Below the pieces are notes generated by a model. The model worked only from the letters and a program-made list of their open reading frames with translations, was not told the DNA's origin and made no database searches. Shown here in pieces: positions 56,934-64,000 of a stretch of DNA of 64,000 bases. Location of the stretch: NCBI GenBank assembly GCA_018262985.1, contig JADFDI010000003.1, positions 99,577 to 163,576 on the forward strand, in the 5' to 3' direction. Every line of letters starts with the position of its first letter. Positions within the stretch are counted from its first letter, which is position 1. The position numbers and the translations under genes were made by a program. Origin of the DNA: Spirochaetota bacterium (GTDB lineage Bacteria; Spirochaetota; Spirochaetia; Treponematales; UBA12059).

Positions 56934-58253
56934 ATGAGCGAATTCCTTGCGAAGGAAACGGAGAAGCAGGACGCACTCAAGGCGGTGATACGGAAGCTGC
57001 ACGGCGGCGCCTCGGTGGACGAGGTGCGCCGCGAGTTCGCGAAGATAATCAAGGGCGTCGGGGCGGAGGAGATCGCCGCGATGGAGCAGGCCCTGGTCAA
57101 CGAGGGCTTCCCGGTCTCGGAGATCCAGCGGCTCTGCGAGGTGCACGTCGAGGTGTTCCGCGCGGAGCTCGGCAAGGGGAAGAAGGCGGCCACGCTCCCG
57201 GGGCACCCGGTCAGGACCTTCCTCGAGGAGAACCGCGAGGCCCGGAAGCGGGTCCGCGCCCTGCTCGCCGCCGCGCGCTCGTGGGCGTGGCGCCCGGAAT
57301 CGTCGGAACGCCTGACCGCGTTCCGCGAGGCGCTCGACGGACTCGAGCCCATCCTCCGGCACTACGAGCGCAAGGAGAACCAGCTTTTCCCCTGGCTCGA
57401 GAAGCACGGCTTCACCGGGCCTTCGAAGGTGATGTGGGGCAAGCACGACGAGATCCGCGCGGCGTTCAAGGATGCGCGGGCCGCGCTCGCGAAGGCCGCG
57501 GCTCGCGAGGCGCGTGCGGCCGCGCGCGACCTGGCGCGCCGCGTCCGCGTGATGTTCTTCATGGAAGAGAGGATCCTCTATCCCAACGCGCTCGCGAAGC
57601 TCTCCGAGGCGGAATGGGCGCGGGTCCGCATGGGCGAGGACGCGATCGGCTACGCCTGGGTCAAGCCGGGCGCGGTCTGGGACGCGGCCCTGGTGCTGGC
57701 GCGCGAAAGCATGGCGGGGCGGGGAGCGGGCGCGACGCCGGCCTCGAGCTACGCCGCGGCGCGCTCGGGCGGCGGTACCGGGGCCGCGAAGGCGGCGGTC
57801 GCGGCGACCGGCGCGGCGCCCGCGGGCGGCGCGGAGGGAACGGAGCCGCCCGAGGGCGTCGACCTTTCCACGGGACGCCTGCCCGTGGAAGTGCTCGACA
57901 AGATCCTCACGAGCCTGCCGGTGGACGTCTCGTTCGTGGACGCGGACGACCGGGTGCTCTACTACTCGGACTCGCCGGAGCGCGTGTTCCCGCGGAGCCC
58001 GGCCATCATCGGGCGCGAGGTGCGCAATTGCCATCCGCCCAAGTCCGTGGCCGCGGTGGAGCGCATTCTCGACGACTTCAGGAACAAGCGGCGCGACCGG
58101 GCCGATTTCTGGATTCAAATGGGGCCGCGCTTCGTGGTCATCCAGTACAAGCCGGTCTACGGCGCGGACGGCTCGTACCTCGGCACGCTCGAGATGAGCA
58201 TGGACGCCTCGTGGCTCCGCGGCCTCGAGGGGGAGAAGCGGCTGCTCGACTAG
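56934..58253 (+). CDS. DUF438-hemerythrin-PAS sensor protein
   Basis: A 439-residue protein with N-terminal DUF438 (~1-75), a hemerythrin-like four-helix diiron domain (His/Glu ligands in GHPVRTFLEEN, HYERKENQLFPWLE, WGKHDEIR and MEERILYP), an Ala/Gly-rich linker (~265-300) and a C-terminal PAS domain (~320-430, LPVDVSFVDADDRVLYYSD). Such proteins are thought to sense or bind O2 or NO. GGAGGAGG precedes the ATG. Its promoter resembles that of fprA. Confidence 0.88.
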   Translation: MSEFLAKETEKQDALKAVIRKLHGGASVDEVRREFAKIIKGVGAEEIAAMEQALVNEGFPVSEIQRLCEVHVEVFRAELGKGKKAATLPGHPVRTFLEENREARKRVRALLAAARSWAWRPESSERLTAFREALDGLEPILRHYERKENQLFPWLEKHGFTGPSKVMWGKHDEIRAAFKDARAALAKAAAREARAAARDLARRVRVMFFMEERILYPNALAKLSEAEWARVRMGEDAIGYAWVKPGAVWDAALVLARESMAGRGAGATPASSYAAARSGGGTGAAKAAVAATGAAPAGGAEGTEPPEGVDLSTGRLPVEVLDKILTSLPVDVSFVDADDRVLYYSDSPERVFPRSPAIIGREVRNCHPPKSVAAVERILDDFRNKRRDRADFWIQMGPRFVVIQYKPVYGADGSYLGTLEMSMDASWLRGLEGEKRLLD

Positions 58254-58273
58254 TCCGCGGCGCGGCGTGCGGC

Positions 58274-58360
58274 CAATGGTTCCGCCGGGGAAGGGGGGCC
58301 GCCGGTGAAGGGGGTCCGCCGGTGAAGGGGGTCGCACCGGTGAAGGGGGTCGCGCCGAGC
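58274..58360. repeat. Short tandem GC repeat (CCGGTGAAGGGGGTC type)
   Basis: Four CCGGTGAAGGGGGTC-like units of 15-17 bp (one GCCGGGGAAGGGGGGCC), then two GAGCGCTTCCCCTT units. Distinct from Family A, though again a G-run/C-run design. Confidence 0.75.
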
Positions 58361-58396
58361 GCTTCCCCTTCCCGAGCGCTTCCCCTTTTCGCGCCC

Positions 58397-58425
58397 TTGC
58401 CGGCGCGACGCGAAGGATCGATAAT
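58397..58425 (+). promoter_or_regulatory. Promoter of the 58434 gene
   Basis: TTGCCG (58397-58402), 17-bp spacer, GATAAT (58420-58425), 8 nt before the GTG. Confidence 0.6.
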
Positions 58426-58433
58426 ACGGCGCA

Positions 58434-60059
58434 GTGGCGACGGACACGCACCTGTGGCTCTCGACGGCGCTCATGGCCGCTTCGGGCATATCGATCTTCC
58501 TCGCGGGCTACGTCCTGCTCATGCGCCGCGCGTGCTGCTCGACGCCGATAGCCCTGCTGCTCGCCTCGAGCGCGGTTTTCGGTTTCGGCTACGCGCTGGA
58601 GCTGGGCTCTGACAACCTGGAGTCGATGCTCCGGTGGATACGGTTCGAGTTCGTCGCGATTCCCTGGGTGCCCTATTTCTGGGTGCTCTTCGCCGCGGGC
58701 TACGCCAAGGGTAGGAGCCTGGGGAGGGTGCCGTCCACGCTGCTGGCCCTGCTGCCGGCGACCGGCTCCGCCATCGCCTTGGCGGGGCGCGTCGTGCCGC
58801 TGGTGTTCGCGAAGGCCTGGGTGCGGAGCGACGGTCCCTTTCCGGTGTTCGGCTTCGAGCATGGGCCCTGGTTCTTCGTCAACGCGGCATGGACCGGACT
58901 GGCCCTGTTGGGGGGCTTCGCCTTCCTGGGCGTCGCCGCGCTCAAGGCCGCGCCGGGACTCAGGAAGCAGGCGCGGCTGGTGCTGGTCGCGGCACTCGTG
59001 CCCGTGGCCGGCTACCTGGCCATGCTCGCGGACCTCGTGCCCTGGGGGCTCGATCCGACCTCGTTCACGCTGCTCCCGATCGGGGCGCTCTTTTCCCTCG
59101 AATACATGCGCCTCAGGCTTTCGGGGCTGGCTCCGGCCGCGCGCGAAGCGGTGTTCGAGGCCATGGACGACGCGGTCATCGTGCTGGACGGCCGCGGACT
59201 GCTGGAAAGCGCGAACCAGGCCGCCCGTCGGGCCTTCTTCCTCGACGACGCCTGCGCGGGAAGGCCGCTCGTCGAGATCATGCCGGAGCGGGCCGAGCTG
59301 GCGGCCCTGGCCGAGGCGGGGCAGGGCAGGCTCTCCTTCCGGGTGGCCGGGCGCGAGGGCGGGGGGGACGGCGAGGGCGACGCGTATTGGTCGGTGCGCG
59401 CCTTGCCGGCGACCGCCCCGGGAGGCAAGGCCGTGGGCACGGTCCTCGTCCTTTCCGACGTCACGGAGGACGAGCGCCTCCTCGCGAAGTTCCGCGAGCT
59501 GGCGAGCACCGACGAGCTGACCGGGGTGGACAACCGGCGCCGCTTCTTCGAGAACGCCCGCCACGAGGCGCTCAGGGCCTCGCGGAAGGGCACGAGCCTG
59601 GCCGCCATCATCATCGACCTCGATCATTTCAAGGCCGTGAACGACCGCTACGGCCACGCCGCCGGCGACGCGGTGCTCCGCGAGTCGGCGAGGCGCCTGG
59701 CCGAAGGCTTGCGCGGCAGCGACTTCTTCTGCCGCTGGGGCGGCGAGGAGTTCGCGGCGCTTCTGCCCGACGCCACGCTCGAGGGAGCGATCTCGCTGGC
59801 CGAACGGCTCCGGGCGACGCTCGAGCTCGAGCCGGTCCAGTGCCTCGCGGGACCGGTCCGCGTGACGGCGAGCTTCGGCGTCGCCGCCGGCGTGCCGCTC
59901 TCCTCGTCCTGGCTCGACCAGCTCCTGGGCCTGGCGGACGAGGCGCTGTATCGCGCGAAGGAAGCGGGGCGGAACCGGGTCGCTGCGGCGGCCGTCGAGG
60001 CGGCGGCGCCGTCCGCCGAGGGCTGCGGATCCGTGTCCGAACCTAGCCCCGAGCCGTAG
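58434..60059 (+). CDS. 7TM-sensor PAS-GGDEF diguanylate cyclase
   Basis: A 541-residue membrane protein. Seven helices in the first ~225 residues match the histidine-kinase N-terminal 7TM region, then a PAS domain (~235-355, AMDDAVIVLDGRGLLESANQ) and a GGDEF domain (from ASTDELTGVDNRRRFF) with RWGGEEFAALL and an I-site RGSD. A GTG start is preceded by a promoter with almost no leader. It overlaps the convergent ada by 17 bp. Confidence 0.88.
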   Translation: MATDTHLWLSTALMAASGISIFLAGYVLLMRRACCSTPIALLLASSAVFGFGYALELGSDNLESMLRWIRFEFVAIPWVPYFWVLFAAGYAKGRSLGRVPSTLLALLPATGSAIALAGRVVPLVFAKAWVRSDGPFPVFGFEHGPWFFVNAAWTGLALLGGFAFLGVAALKAAPGLRKQARLVLVAALVPVAGYLAMLADLVPWGLDPTSFTLLPIGALFSLEYMRLRLSGLAPAAREAVFEAMDDAVIVLDGRGLLESANQAARRAFFLDDACAGRPLVEIMPERAELAALAEAGQGRLSFRVAGREGGGDGEGDAYWSVRALPATAPGGKAVGTVLVLSDVTEDERLLAKFRELASTDELTGVDNRRRFFENARHEALRASRKGTSLAAIIIDLDHFKAVNDRYGHAAGDAVLRESARRLAEGLRGSDFFCRWGGEEFAALLPDATLEGAISLAERLRATLELEPVQCLAGPVRVTASFGVAAGVPLSSSWLDQLLGLADEALYRAKEAGRNRVAAAAVEAAAPSAEGCGSVSEPSPEP

Positions 60060-61236
60060 CGGACCAGCGCCTGAGCCCGGCCTCGAGCTCGAGGAGCGCC
60101 CGCTTGCGCCACAGGCCGCCGCCGTAGCCGCCGAGGCTCTCGAGCGCGTCCGGGGCGTCGGGATCCTCCCCGGCCCCGGTTGAGCCCCCGGCCCCGGTTC
60201 CGGCGAGCGAGGCCGCGCCGGGATAGCCCGCGCGCACCACGCGGTGGCAGGGCACCAGGATGGCGATCCGGTTCCGCCCGTTCGCGTGTCCGACCGCCCG
60301 CGAGGCGCCGGGGCGGCCGAGCGCCTCCGCGAGCTCGGCGTAGCCGCGTGTCTCGCCTGATGGGATGCGGATGAGCTCCCGCCAGACCGCTTCCTCGAAG
60401 GGCGAGCCGCGGAGGGCGAGGGGCGTGGAGAAGGCGCGCGCCTTCCCCGCGAAATAGGCTTCCAGTTCGGCGCGGAGCGTCCCGAAGTGGGGACTGTCCC
60501 CGGGCGCGAGGGGAAGGCCGAAGCGGGTGCGCACGGTTTCGAGCTGGGCCTCCATCATGCGCCGGTCCGAGAACTCGAGCAGGCAGACGCCTTCCTCCAC
60601 CGCCCCCGCCACCATCGGTCCGAGGGGGGTCTCGATCCAGGCGAGGCGGACGAAGTCGGCGGGGGCCGTTCCCTTCGCTCTCGCCGTCCGCCCCGGAGGA
60701 GCGCCGAAGCGCGCGCCGAAGGCCTCCCTGAAGCCGGAGAACGATTCCCAGCCCCGTTCCAGCATGGCGTCGTCGAGGGCGTCGCCGCGACGGATCGCCT
60801 CGAAGGCGCGGCCGAGGCGCCGCGCGCGGGAATAGGCCTGGAAGCTCATGCCGTAGCGGCGCTGCCAGAAGCGGCGCGCCGCCGTCGGGTCGATGCCCGC
60901 CGCGGACAGCTCGGCGTCGCGGAAGCGGCGGTCGGGCTCGGACTCCACCAGGGAAAGGAGGCGCGCGACCCACTCCGGATCGCCCGAGGTTTCGAGCGGC
61001 CTGCAGCGGAGGCAGGGGCGGAAGCCCGCGAACAGGGCCTCGCGCGCCGTGGCGTAGTACTCGACGTTCCCGGGCTTCGGTTTCCGCGCCGGACAGGAGG
61101 GCTTGCAGAAGATTCCCGTGGTGGTGACCGCCGCCACGAAAAGCCCGTCCCAGCGCCCGTCGCGGGACAGGAAAGCCCGCTCCATCGCATCGCGCGAGAG
61201 CTCGGGGCGGGGTTCGAGCGGGAACAGGTCCGACAT
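60043..61236 (-). CDS. ada: Ada-type methyl phosphotriester/O6-methylguanine methyltransferase
   Basis: A 397-residue adaptive-response protein: AdaA zinc domain with four Cys (GIFCKPSCPARKP and FRPCLRC), an AraC-type HTH (RRFRDAELSAAGIDPTAARRFWQRRYGMSF) and the C-terminal alkyltransferase with VPCHRVV. Just after the active site an insertion of ~25 residues (AGTGAGGSTGAGEDPDAPDA) splits the usual HRVVxxxGxxxGYxGG segment and is encoded by CCCCGGCCCCGGTT duplications at 60168-60200. AGGAGG precedes the ATG. Confidence 0.9.
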   Translation of the reverse strand: MSDLFPLEPRPELSRDAMERAFLSRDGRWDGLFVAAVTTTGIFCKPSCPARKPKPGNVEYYATAREALFAGFRPCLRCRPLETSGDPEWVARLLSLVESEPDRRFRDAELSAAGIDPTAARRFWQRRYGMSFQAYSRARRLGRAFEAIRRGDALDDAMLERGWESFSGFREAFGARFGAPPGRTARAKGTAPADFVRLAWIETPLGPMVAGAVEEGVCLLEFSDRRMMEAQLETVRTRFGLPLAPGDSPHFGTLRAELEAYFAGKARAFSTPLALRGSPFEEAVWRELIRIPSGETRGYAELAEALGRPGASRAVGHANGRNRIAILVPCHRVVRAGYPGAASLAGTGAGGSTGAGEDPDAPDALESLGGYGGGLWRKRALLELEAGLRRWSATARG

Positions 61237-61395
61237 GGCTTCCTCCTCAGGCTTGCAGCACGACAGTAGCGCCGGGAACCGCGGGCGCGCCACCGGAAAA
61301 TGAACGGCGAAGCCACGGGCGAAGGCGCCCGGCGACAGAGGCGGAAAAAGGGAGGAACGCGGCGAGGGGCGCCATGTGGGCTTCGGAGCGCGGGT

Positions 61396-61518
61396 CCTGA
61401 CGAGCGAATACGCACCCCACTCGCTCAAGCTCTCGCTCGGGGGCGCGTTTTCGCTCGTCACCCGCCGTGCCGCATGGAGCCGAGTTGCGCTGCGCCGGGT
61501 TTGCGCTATCACGCCGCC
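61396..61518 (-). repeat. Family B palindromic element, copy 2 (inverted)
   Basis: Read on the minus strand: GGCGGCGTG (61518-61510), GCGCAAACCCGGCG, then arms TGACGAGCGAAAACGC (61460-61445) and GCGTATTCGCTCGTCA (61413-61398), one mismatch. Stem bases differ from copy 1 in a paired way. The rest of the 396-bp ada-DLH gap (61519-61632) is an AT-rich probable promoter (TTAAAGATTATAATAATAG) and a Shine-Dalgarno. Confidence 0.8.
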
Positions 61519-61632
61519 GTTGCGGGGCGCCGTCGGCTGCGCCTTCGGGGCGGGGGGCACATACGAGAAGGATTGGCGCGGAGTCGTATTAAAGATTATA
61601 ATAATAGTAATGAAAGAAGTTGGAGGTGGGAG

Positions 61633-62634
61633 ATGCGCATGATCGGAACAAGGTCGTCACGGCGGGTCGCCGTTCTCGCGACGATCCTGGTTGGATTTTC
61701 CGTCGCCAATCTCGCGGCGCAAGCCCTGCCGGCCGCGGAGGCCGAGGCGGCCGAACGTCTGGCGAAATCGCCTCGGCATGCCGAATGGGCACGGATCGAG
61801 GCGGGAGCCGGCGATTCCTTCGAGGCCTGGATCGTCTATCCGGAACGGAAGGACAAGGCCCCGGTCGTCATCGTCATCCACGAGATTTTCGGTCTCAACG
61901 ACTGGGCGCGCGCCGTGGCGGACCAGTATGCGGCCGAGGGCTTCATAGCGGTCGCCCCCGACTTCCTGAGCGGCAAGGCGGCGGACGGGAAGGGGGGAAG
62001 CGCGGTCCTGGGGGCGGACGGCGCGCGGGCGGCCATCTCGCGGCTCGATCCGGAGGAAATTTACCGCCGTCTCGACGCCGCGGCGCGCTGGGCGACGGCC
62101 CTGCCCTCCGCGACCGAGGCCTACGGAGCGGTCGGATTCTGCTGGGGCGGAGGCATCTCCTTCTCCTGGGCAACGCGGCAGCCTGAGCTCGGGGCGGCGG
62201 TCGTCTTCTACGGCACCTCCCCGGCCACGGCGACCCTCGCTTCGGTAAAGGCGCCCGTCCTCGGCCTGTACGGCGGCGCCGACGCCCGCGTCAACGCGAC
62301 GATACCGGAAGCGCTGGGCGAGCTCGGTCGCCTGGGCAGGCGCTTCGACGTGGCGATCTACGAAGGCGCCGGGCACGCCTTCCTGAGGCAGCAGGCGGGA
62401 CAGGCGGGCGCCAACATGGCCGCGTCCGTCGCCGCGTGGCCGCGCTCGGTCCTGTTCCTCCGCGAACTGCTCGAGCGCCGCGGCAGCCTCGCGCCCGACG
62501 CCGGCGCGGCGCTCGCGAGCCTGGGCGCGGCTTCCGAAGAGGATCACTGCCCGCCGGCGGAACCCTTCGTGACGCCCGCGTCAAGGTCCGCGCCCGTGAC
62601 GGCCCTGGCAGGAGCAAGCGGCATCCAGCCCTAG
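61633..62634 (+). CDS. Secreted dienelactone-hydrolase-family protein
   Basis: A 333-residue alpha/beta hydrolase. The N-terminal signal peptide is RRVAVLATILVGFSVANLAAQA. The catalytic triad is Cys in VGFCWGGGIS, Asp in YGGADARV and His in GAGHAFL, with HEIFGLNDWARAVADQYAAEGF earlier. The C-terminus (~45 residues after RELLERRGSL) extends beyond the domain and is low complexity. GGAGGTGGGAG lies 6 bases before the ATG. Natural substrate unknown. Confidence 0.85.
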   Translation: MRMIGTRSSRRVAVLATILVGFSVANLAAQALPAAEAEAAERLAKSPRHAEWARIEAGAGDSFEAWIVYPERKDKAPVVIVIHEIFGLNDWARAVADQYAAEGFIAVAPDFLSGKAADGKGGSAVLGADGARAAISRLDPEEIYRRLDAAARWATALPSATEAYGAVGFCWGGGISFSWATRQPELGAAVVFYGTSPATATLASVKAPVLGLYGGADARVNATIPEALGELGRLGRRFDVAIYEGAGHAFLRQQAGQAGANMAASVAAWPRSVLFLRELLERRGSLAPDAGAALASLGAASEEDHCPPAEPFVTPASRSAPVTALAGASGIQP

Positions 62635-62649
62635 TCCTCCCCCTCACGA

Positions 62650-62766
62650 GGGACAGACCTCGAGCCGAAGGTGGTCGGCGTCGAGCCCTCACGAACCCGG
62701 CCCCTACCGCCCGAGCCGCCATCCTGGCCGCCGGAGGCCTGGCGGCGCCGGCGTGGGGACAGACCC
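62650..62766. repeat. Family A units before dnaE
   Basis: GAGGGACAGACCTC (62650) and GGGGACAGACCCC (62756), plus a lone TTCTGTCCCCC at 62961. They flank a Family B copy in the 382-bp DLH-dnaE gap, which contains no gene. Confidence 0.75.
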
Positions 62767-62775
62767 CGCCCGGAG

Positions 62776-62897
62776 GGCGGCGTGCAAGGCCTCGAACCCG
62801 GCGGAATGACCGAAGGGACCGGTGGCGCGGGGGGGGGGCGCGTGAAAACGCCCGCCCGAAGCGAAGCGGAGGGTGGGTGTTTTCGCGTGACAGGACC
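62776..62897 (+). repeat. Family B palindromic element, copy 3
   Basis: GGCGGCGTG (62776), CGAACCCGGCG, then arms GCGCGTGAAAACGCCCGCCC (62838-62857) and GGGTGGGTGTTTTCGCGTGAC (62871-62891 region) that pair with several G-U. Overall length 117 bp, against 118 and 121 in the other copies. Confidence 0.75.
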
Positions 62898-62978
62898 CCC
62901 CTAGCCGACCATGATGAAGCCCTCCGCCGCCTTCCGGACCTTGATGTCATTTCCGTCGTGTTCTGTCCCCCTTCTCCG

Positions 62979-63007
62979 TTGAAGGGAGGGCGCCGGGCGG
63001 GTATACT
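62979..63007 (+). promoter_or_regulatory. Promoter of dnaE
   Basis: TTGAAG (62979-62984), 17-bp spacer, TATACT (63002-63007), 9 nt before the ATG; no Shine-Dalgarno. Confidence 0.65.
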
Positions 63008-63016
63008 GACGGCCTC

Positions 63017-64000
63017 ATGTTCGTGCACCTCCACAACCATTCCGACTTCTCCCTGCTCGACGGCGCCTCCTCGGTGGAGGCTATGGTCGCCAAGGCCGCG
63101 CGGCTCGGCATGCCGGGCCTGGCCCTGACCGACCACGGGAACCTCTTCGGGGCGCTCAAGTTCTGGAAGGCCTGCCGGAAGGCCGGGATCAACCCGATCG
63201 TCGGCTCCGAGTTCTACGTCGCCGGCGGCAGCCGCTTCGAGAAGACCGGCACCGAGAACGGCAACAAGTACTACCACCTGGTGCTGCTCGCGAAGGATCT
63301 GGAAGGCTGGGCGAACCTCGAGAAGCTCTCGAGCCGCTCGTACACCGAGGGCTTCTATTACAAGCCGCGCGTCGACGACGAACTGCTCGCCGCGCACTCG
63401 AGGGGCCTCGTGTGCCTCTCCGCCTGCGTGGGCGGCGAGATCCCCCAGCTCATCGTCCACGGCAAGACGGACGAGGCCGAGCGCAAGGCGCTCCGGTACC
63501 GCGAGATCTTCGGAGCGGACTCCTTCTTCCTCGAGCTCCAGGACCACCGCATTCCCGAGGAACAGGTTTCCAACAAGGGCCTCGTGGAGATCGCGCGCCG
63601 TCACGGCATCCCCCTCGTGGCCACCAACGACATGCACTACCTCGACCGCGAGGACGCCGAGGCGCACGACATCCTGCTCTGCGTCGGCACCAACAAGAAG
63701 GTCGAGGACCGCGAGCGCATGCGCTTTCCCGGCGACAGCTTCTACCTCAAGACCGAGGAGGAGATGCGCGCCCTCTTCCCCGAGCTGCCGGACGCCTTCG
63801 ACAACACCCTGCTCGTCAACGAGCTCTGCCGCTTCGACATGCCGCTGCCGGGCCCGCTGCTGCCCGAGTACGAGATTCCCCCGTCCTTCACCACGGACGA
63901 GGACCTGAAGGCCGAGCCGGCCGTGGCCCGCGTGCGCGCGCGTCTCGAGGCCATGGACGACCGCATGGTCTCGCAGCCGCACCCCAAATTCGGCAAGGTT
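63017..64000 (+). CDS. dnaE: DNA polymerase III alpha subunit (3' partial)
   Basis: The first 328 residues of the replicative polymerase; the gene runs off the window. The PHP domain opens with FVHLHNHSDFSLLDGASSVE, followed by LALTDHGNLFGALKFW, CLSACVGGEIPQL, FFLELQDHRIPEEQ and VATNDMHYLDREDAEAHDILLC, all typical of DnaE. The final ~30 residues (EPAVARVRARLEAMDDRMVS...) do not look like the usual continuation and may be a lineage-specific insertion. Confidence 0.93.
   Translation, partial: MFVHLHNHSDFSLLDGASSVEAMVAKAARLGMPGLALTDHGNLFGALKFWKACRKAGINPIVGSEFYVAGGSRFEKTGTENGNKYYHLVLLAKDLEGWANLEKLSSRSYTEGFYYKPRVDDELLAAHSRGLVCLSACVGGEIPQLIVHGKTDEAERKALRYREIFGADSFFLELQDHRIPEEQVSNKGLVEIARRHGIPLVATNDMHYLDREDAEAHDILLCVGTNKKVEDRERMRFPGDSFYLKTEEEMRALFPELPDAFDNTLLVNELCRFDMPLPGPLLPEYEIPPSFTTDEDLKAEPAVARVRARLEAMDDRMVSQPHPKFGKV

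Overview
The window is about 64 kb of high-GC, gene-dense bacterial DNA. I read it as a spirochaete of the Treponema/Spirochaeta type, anaerobic and amino-acid fermenting. The evidence is a DUF5312-type protein (a family I know mainly from spirochaetes), PEGA and small beta-barrel envelope proteins, a cyclic-nucleotide-binding TPR protein, many GGDEF proteins, a type III glutamine synthetase and a full lysine fermentation cluster. The phylum call is inference; no rRNA or ribosomal protein gene is present.

Layout. 1-4.2 kb: end of an EamA transporter with a His-rich tail, a truncated DUF3795 gene, an alanine-aminotransferase-like enzyme and hflX. 4.4-15 kb: DUF5312, birA, glmS, a secreted hypothetical, a REP-associated tyrosine transposase (RAYT), an M20 peptidase, alanine racemase and a ROK kinase. 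15-22 kb: two cyclic-nucleotide-binding proteins, an amidohydrolase, fructokinase, GNAT, PEGA protein and outer-membrane protein. 22.5-42.4 kb: lysine fermentation (kdd, a kat-like transaminase, kce, kamA, kamB, kamC, an M16 protease, kamD, kamE, an NhaC-type transporter), then flavodiiron protein, atoE and atoDA. 42.5-52.3 kb: pepT, a diguanylate cyclase, DUF2156, glnN, a nucleotidyltransferase-like protein, a receiver-PAS-GGDEF-EAL protein and a chromate transporter pair. 52.4-58.3 kb: a candidate structured RNA, tRNA-Thr(CGT), a four-gene chemosensory operon (cheY, cheC, GGDEF, cheA) and a DUF438/hemerythrin sensor. 58.4-64 kb: 7TM-GGDEF, ada, a secreted dienelactone hydrolase and the start of dnaE.

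How the genes work together. KamA, KamDE, Kdd and Kce take lysine to acetoacetate and 3-aminobutyryl-CoA. No ammonia-lyase (kal) is seen; a class III aminotransferase sits in the cluster instead, as in the acyl-CoA beta-transaminase (Kat) variant known from Candidatus Cloacamonas. AtoDA and AtoE would close the route to short-chain fatty acids. Flavodiiron protein and the DUF438 hemerythrin protein fit O2/NO defence in an anaerobe, and their upstream regions share a promoter-like motif.

The most unusual layer is non-coding. (a) A mini-hairpin family, GGGG-5 nt-CCCC (typically GGGGTCTGTCCCC), forms arrays in at least a dozen intergenic regions, flanks the RAYT and has entered or truncated three coding sequences. 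(b) A roughly 120-bp palindromic element occurs three times with compensatory stem changes. (c) A double-hairpin element follows three stop codons. (d) A diverged second copy of the kamE C-terminal coding tail lies 70 bp after the kamE stop. (e) A promoter-terminator-bounded, pseudoknot-capable RNA candidate lies next to an inverted duplicate of the tRNA-Thr 3' end. (f) At least nine genes have a canonical promoter whose -10 box ends 5-12 nt before the start codon, implying leaderless or near-leaderless mRNAs.
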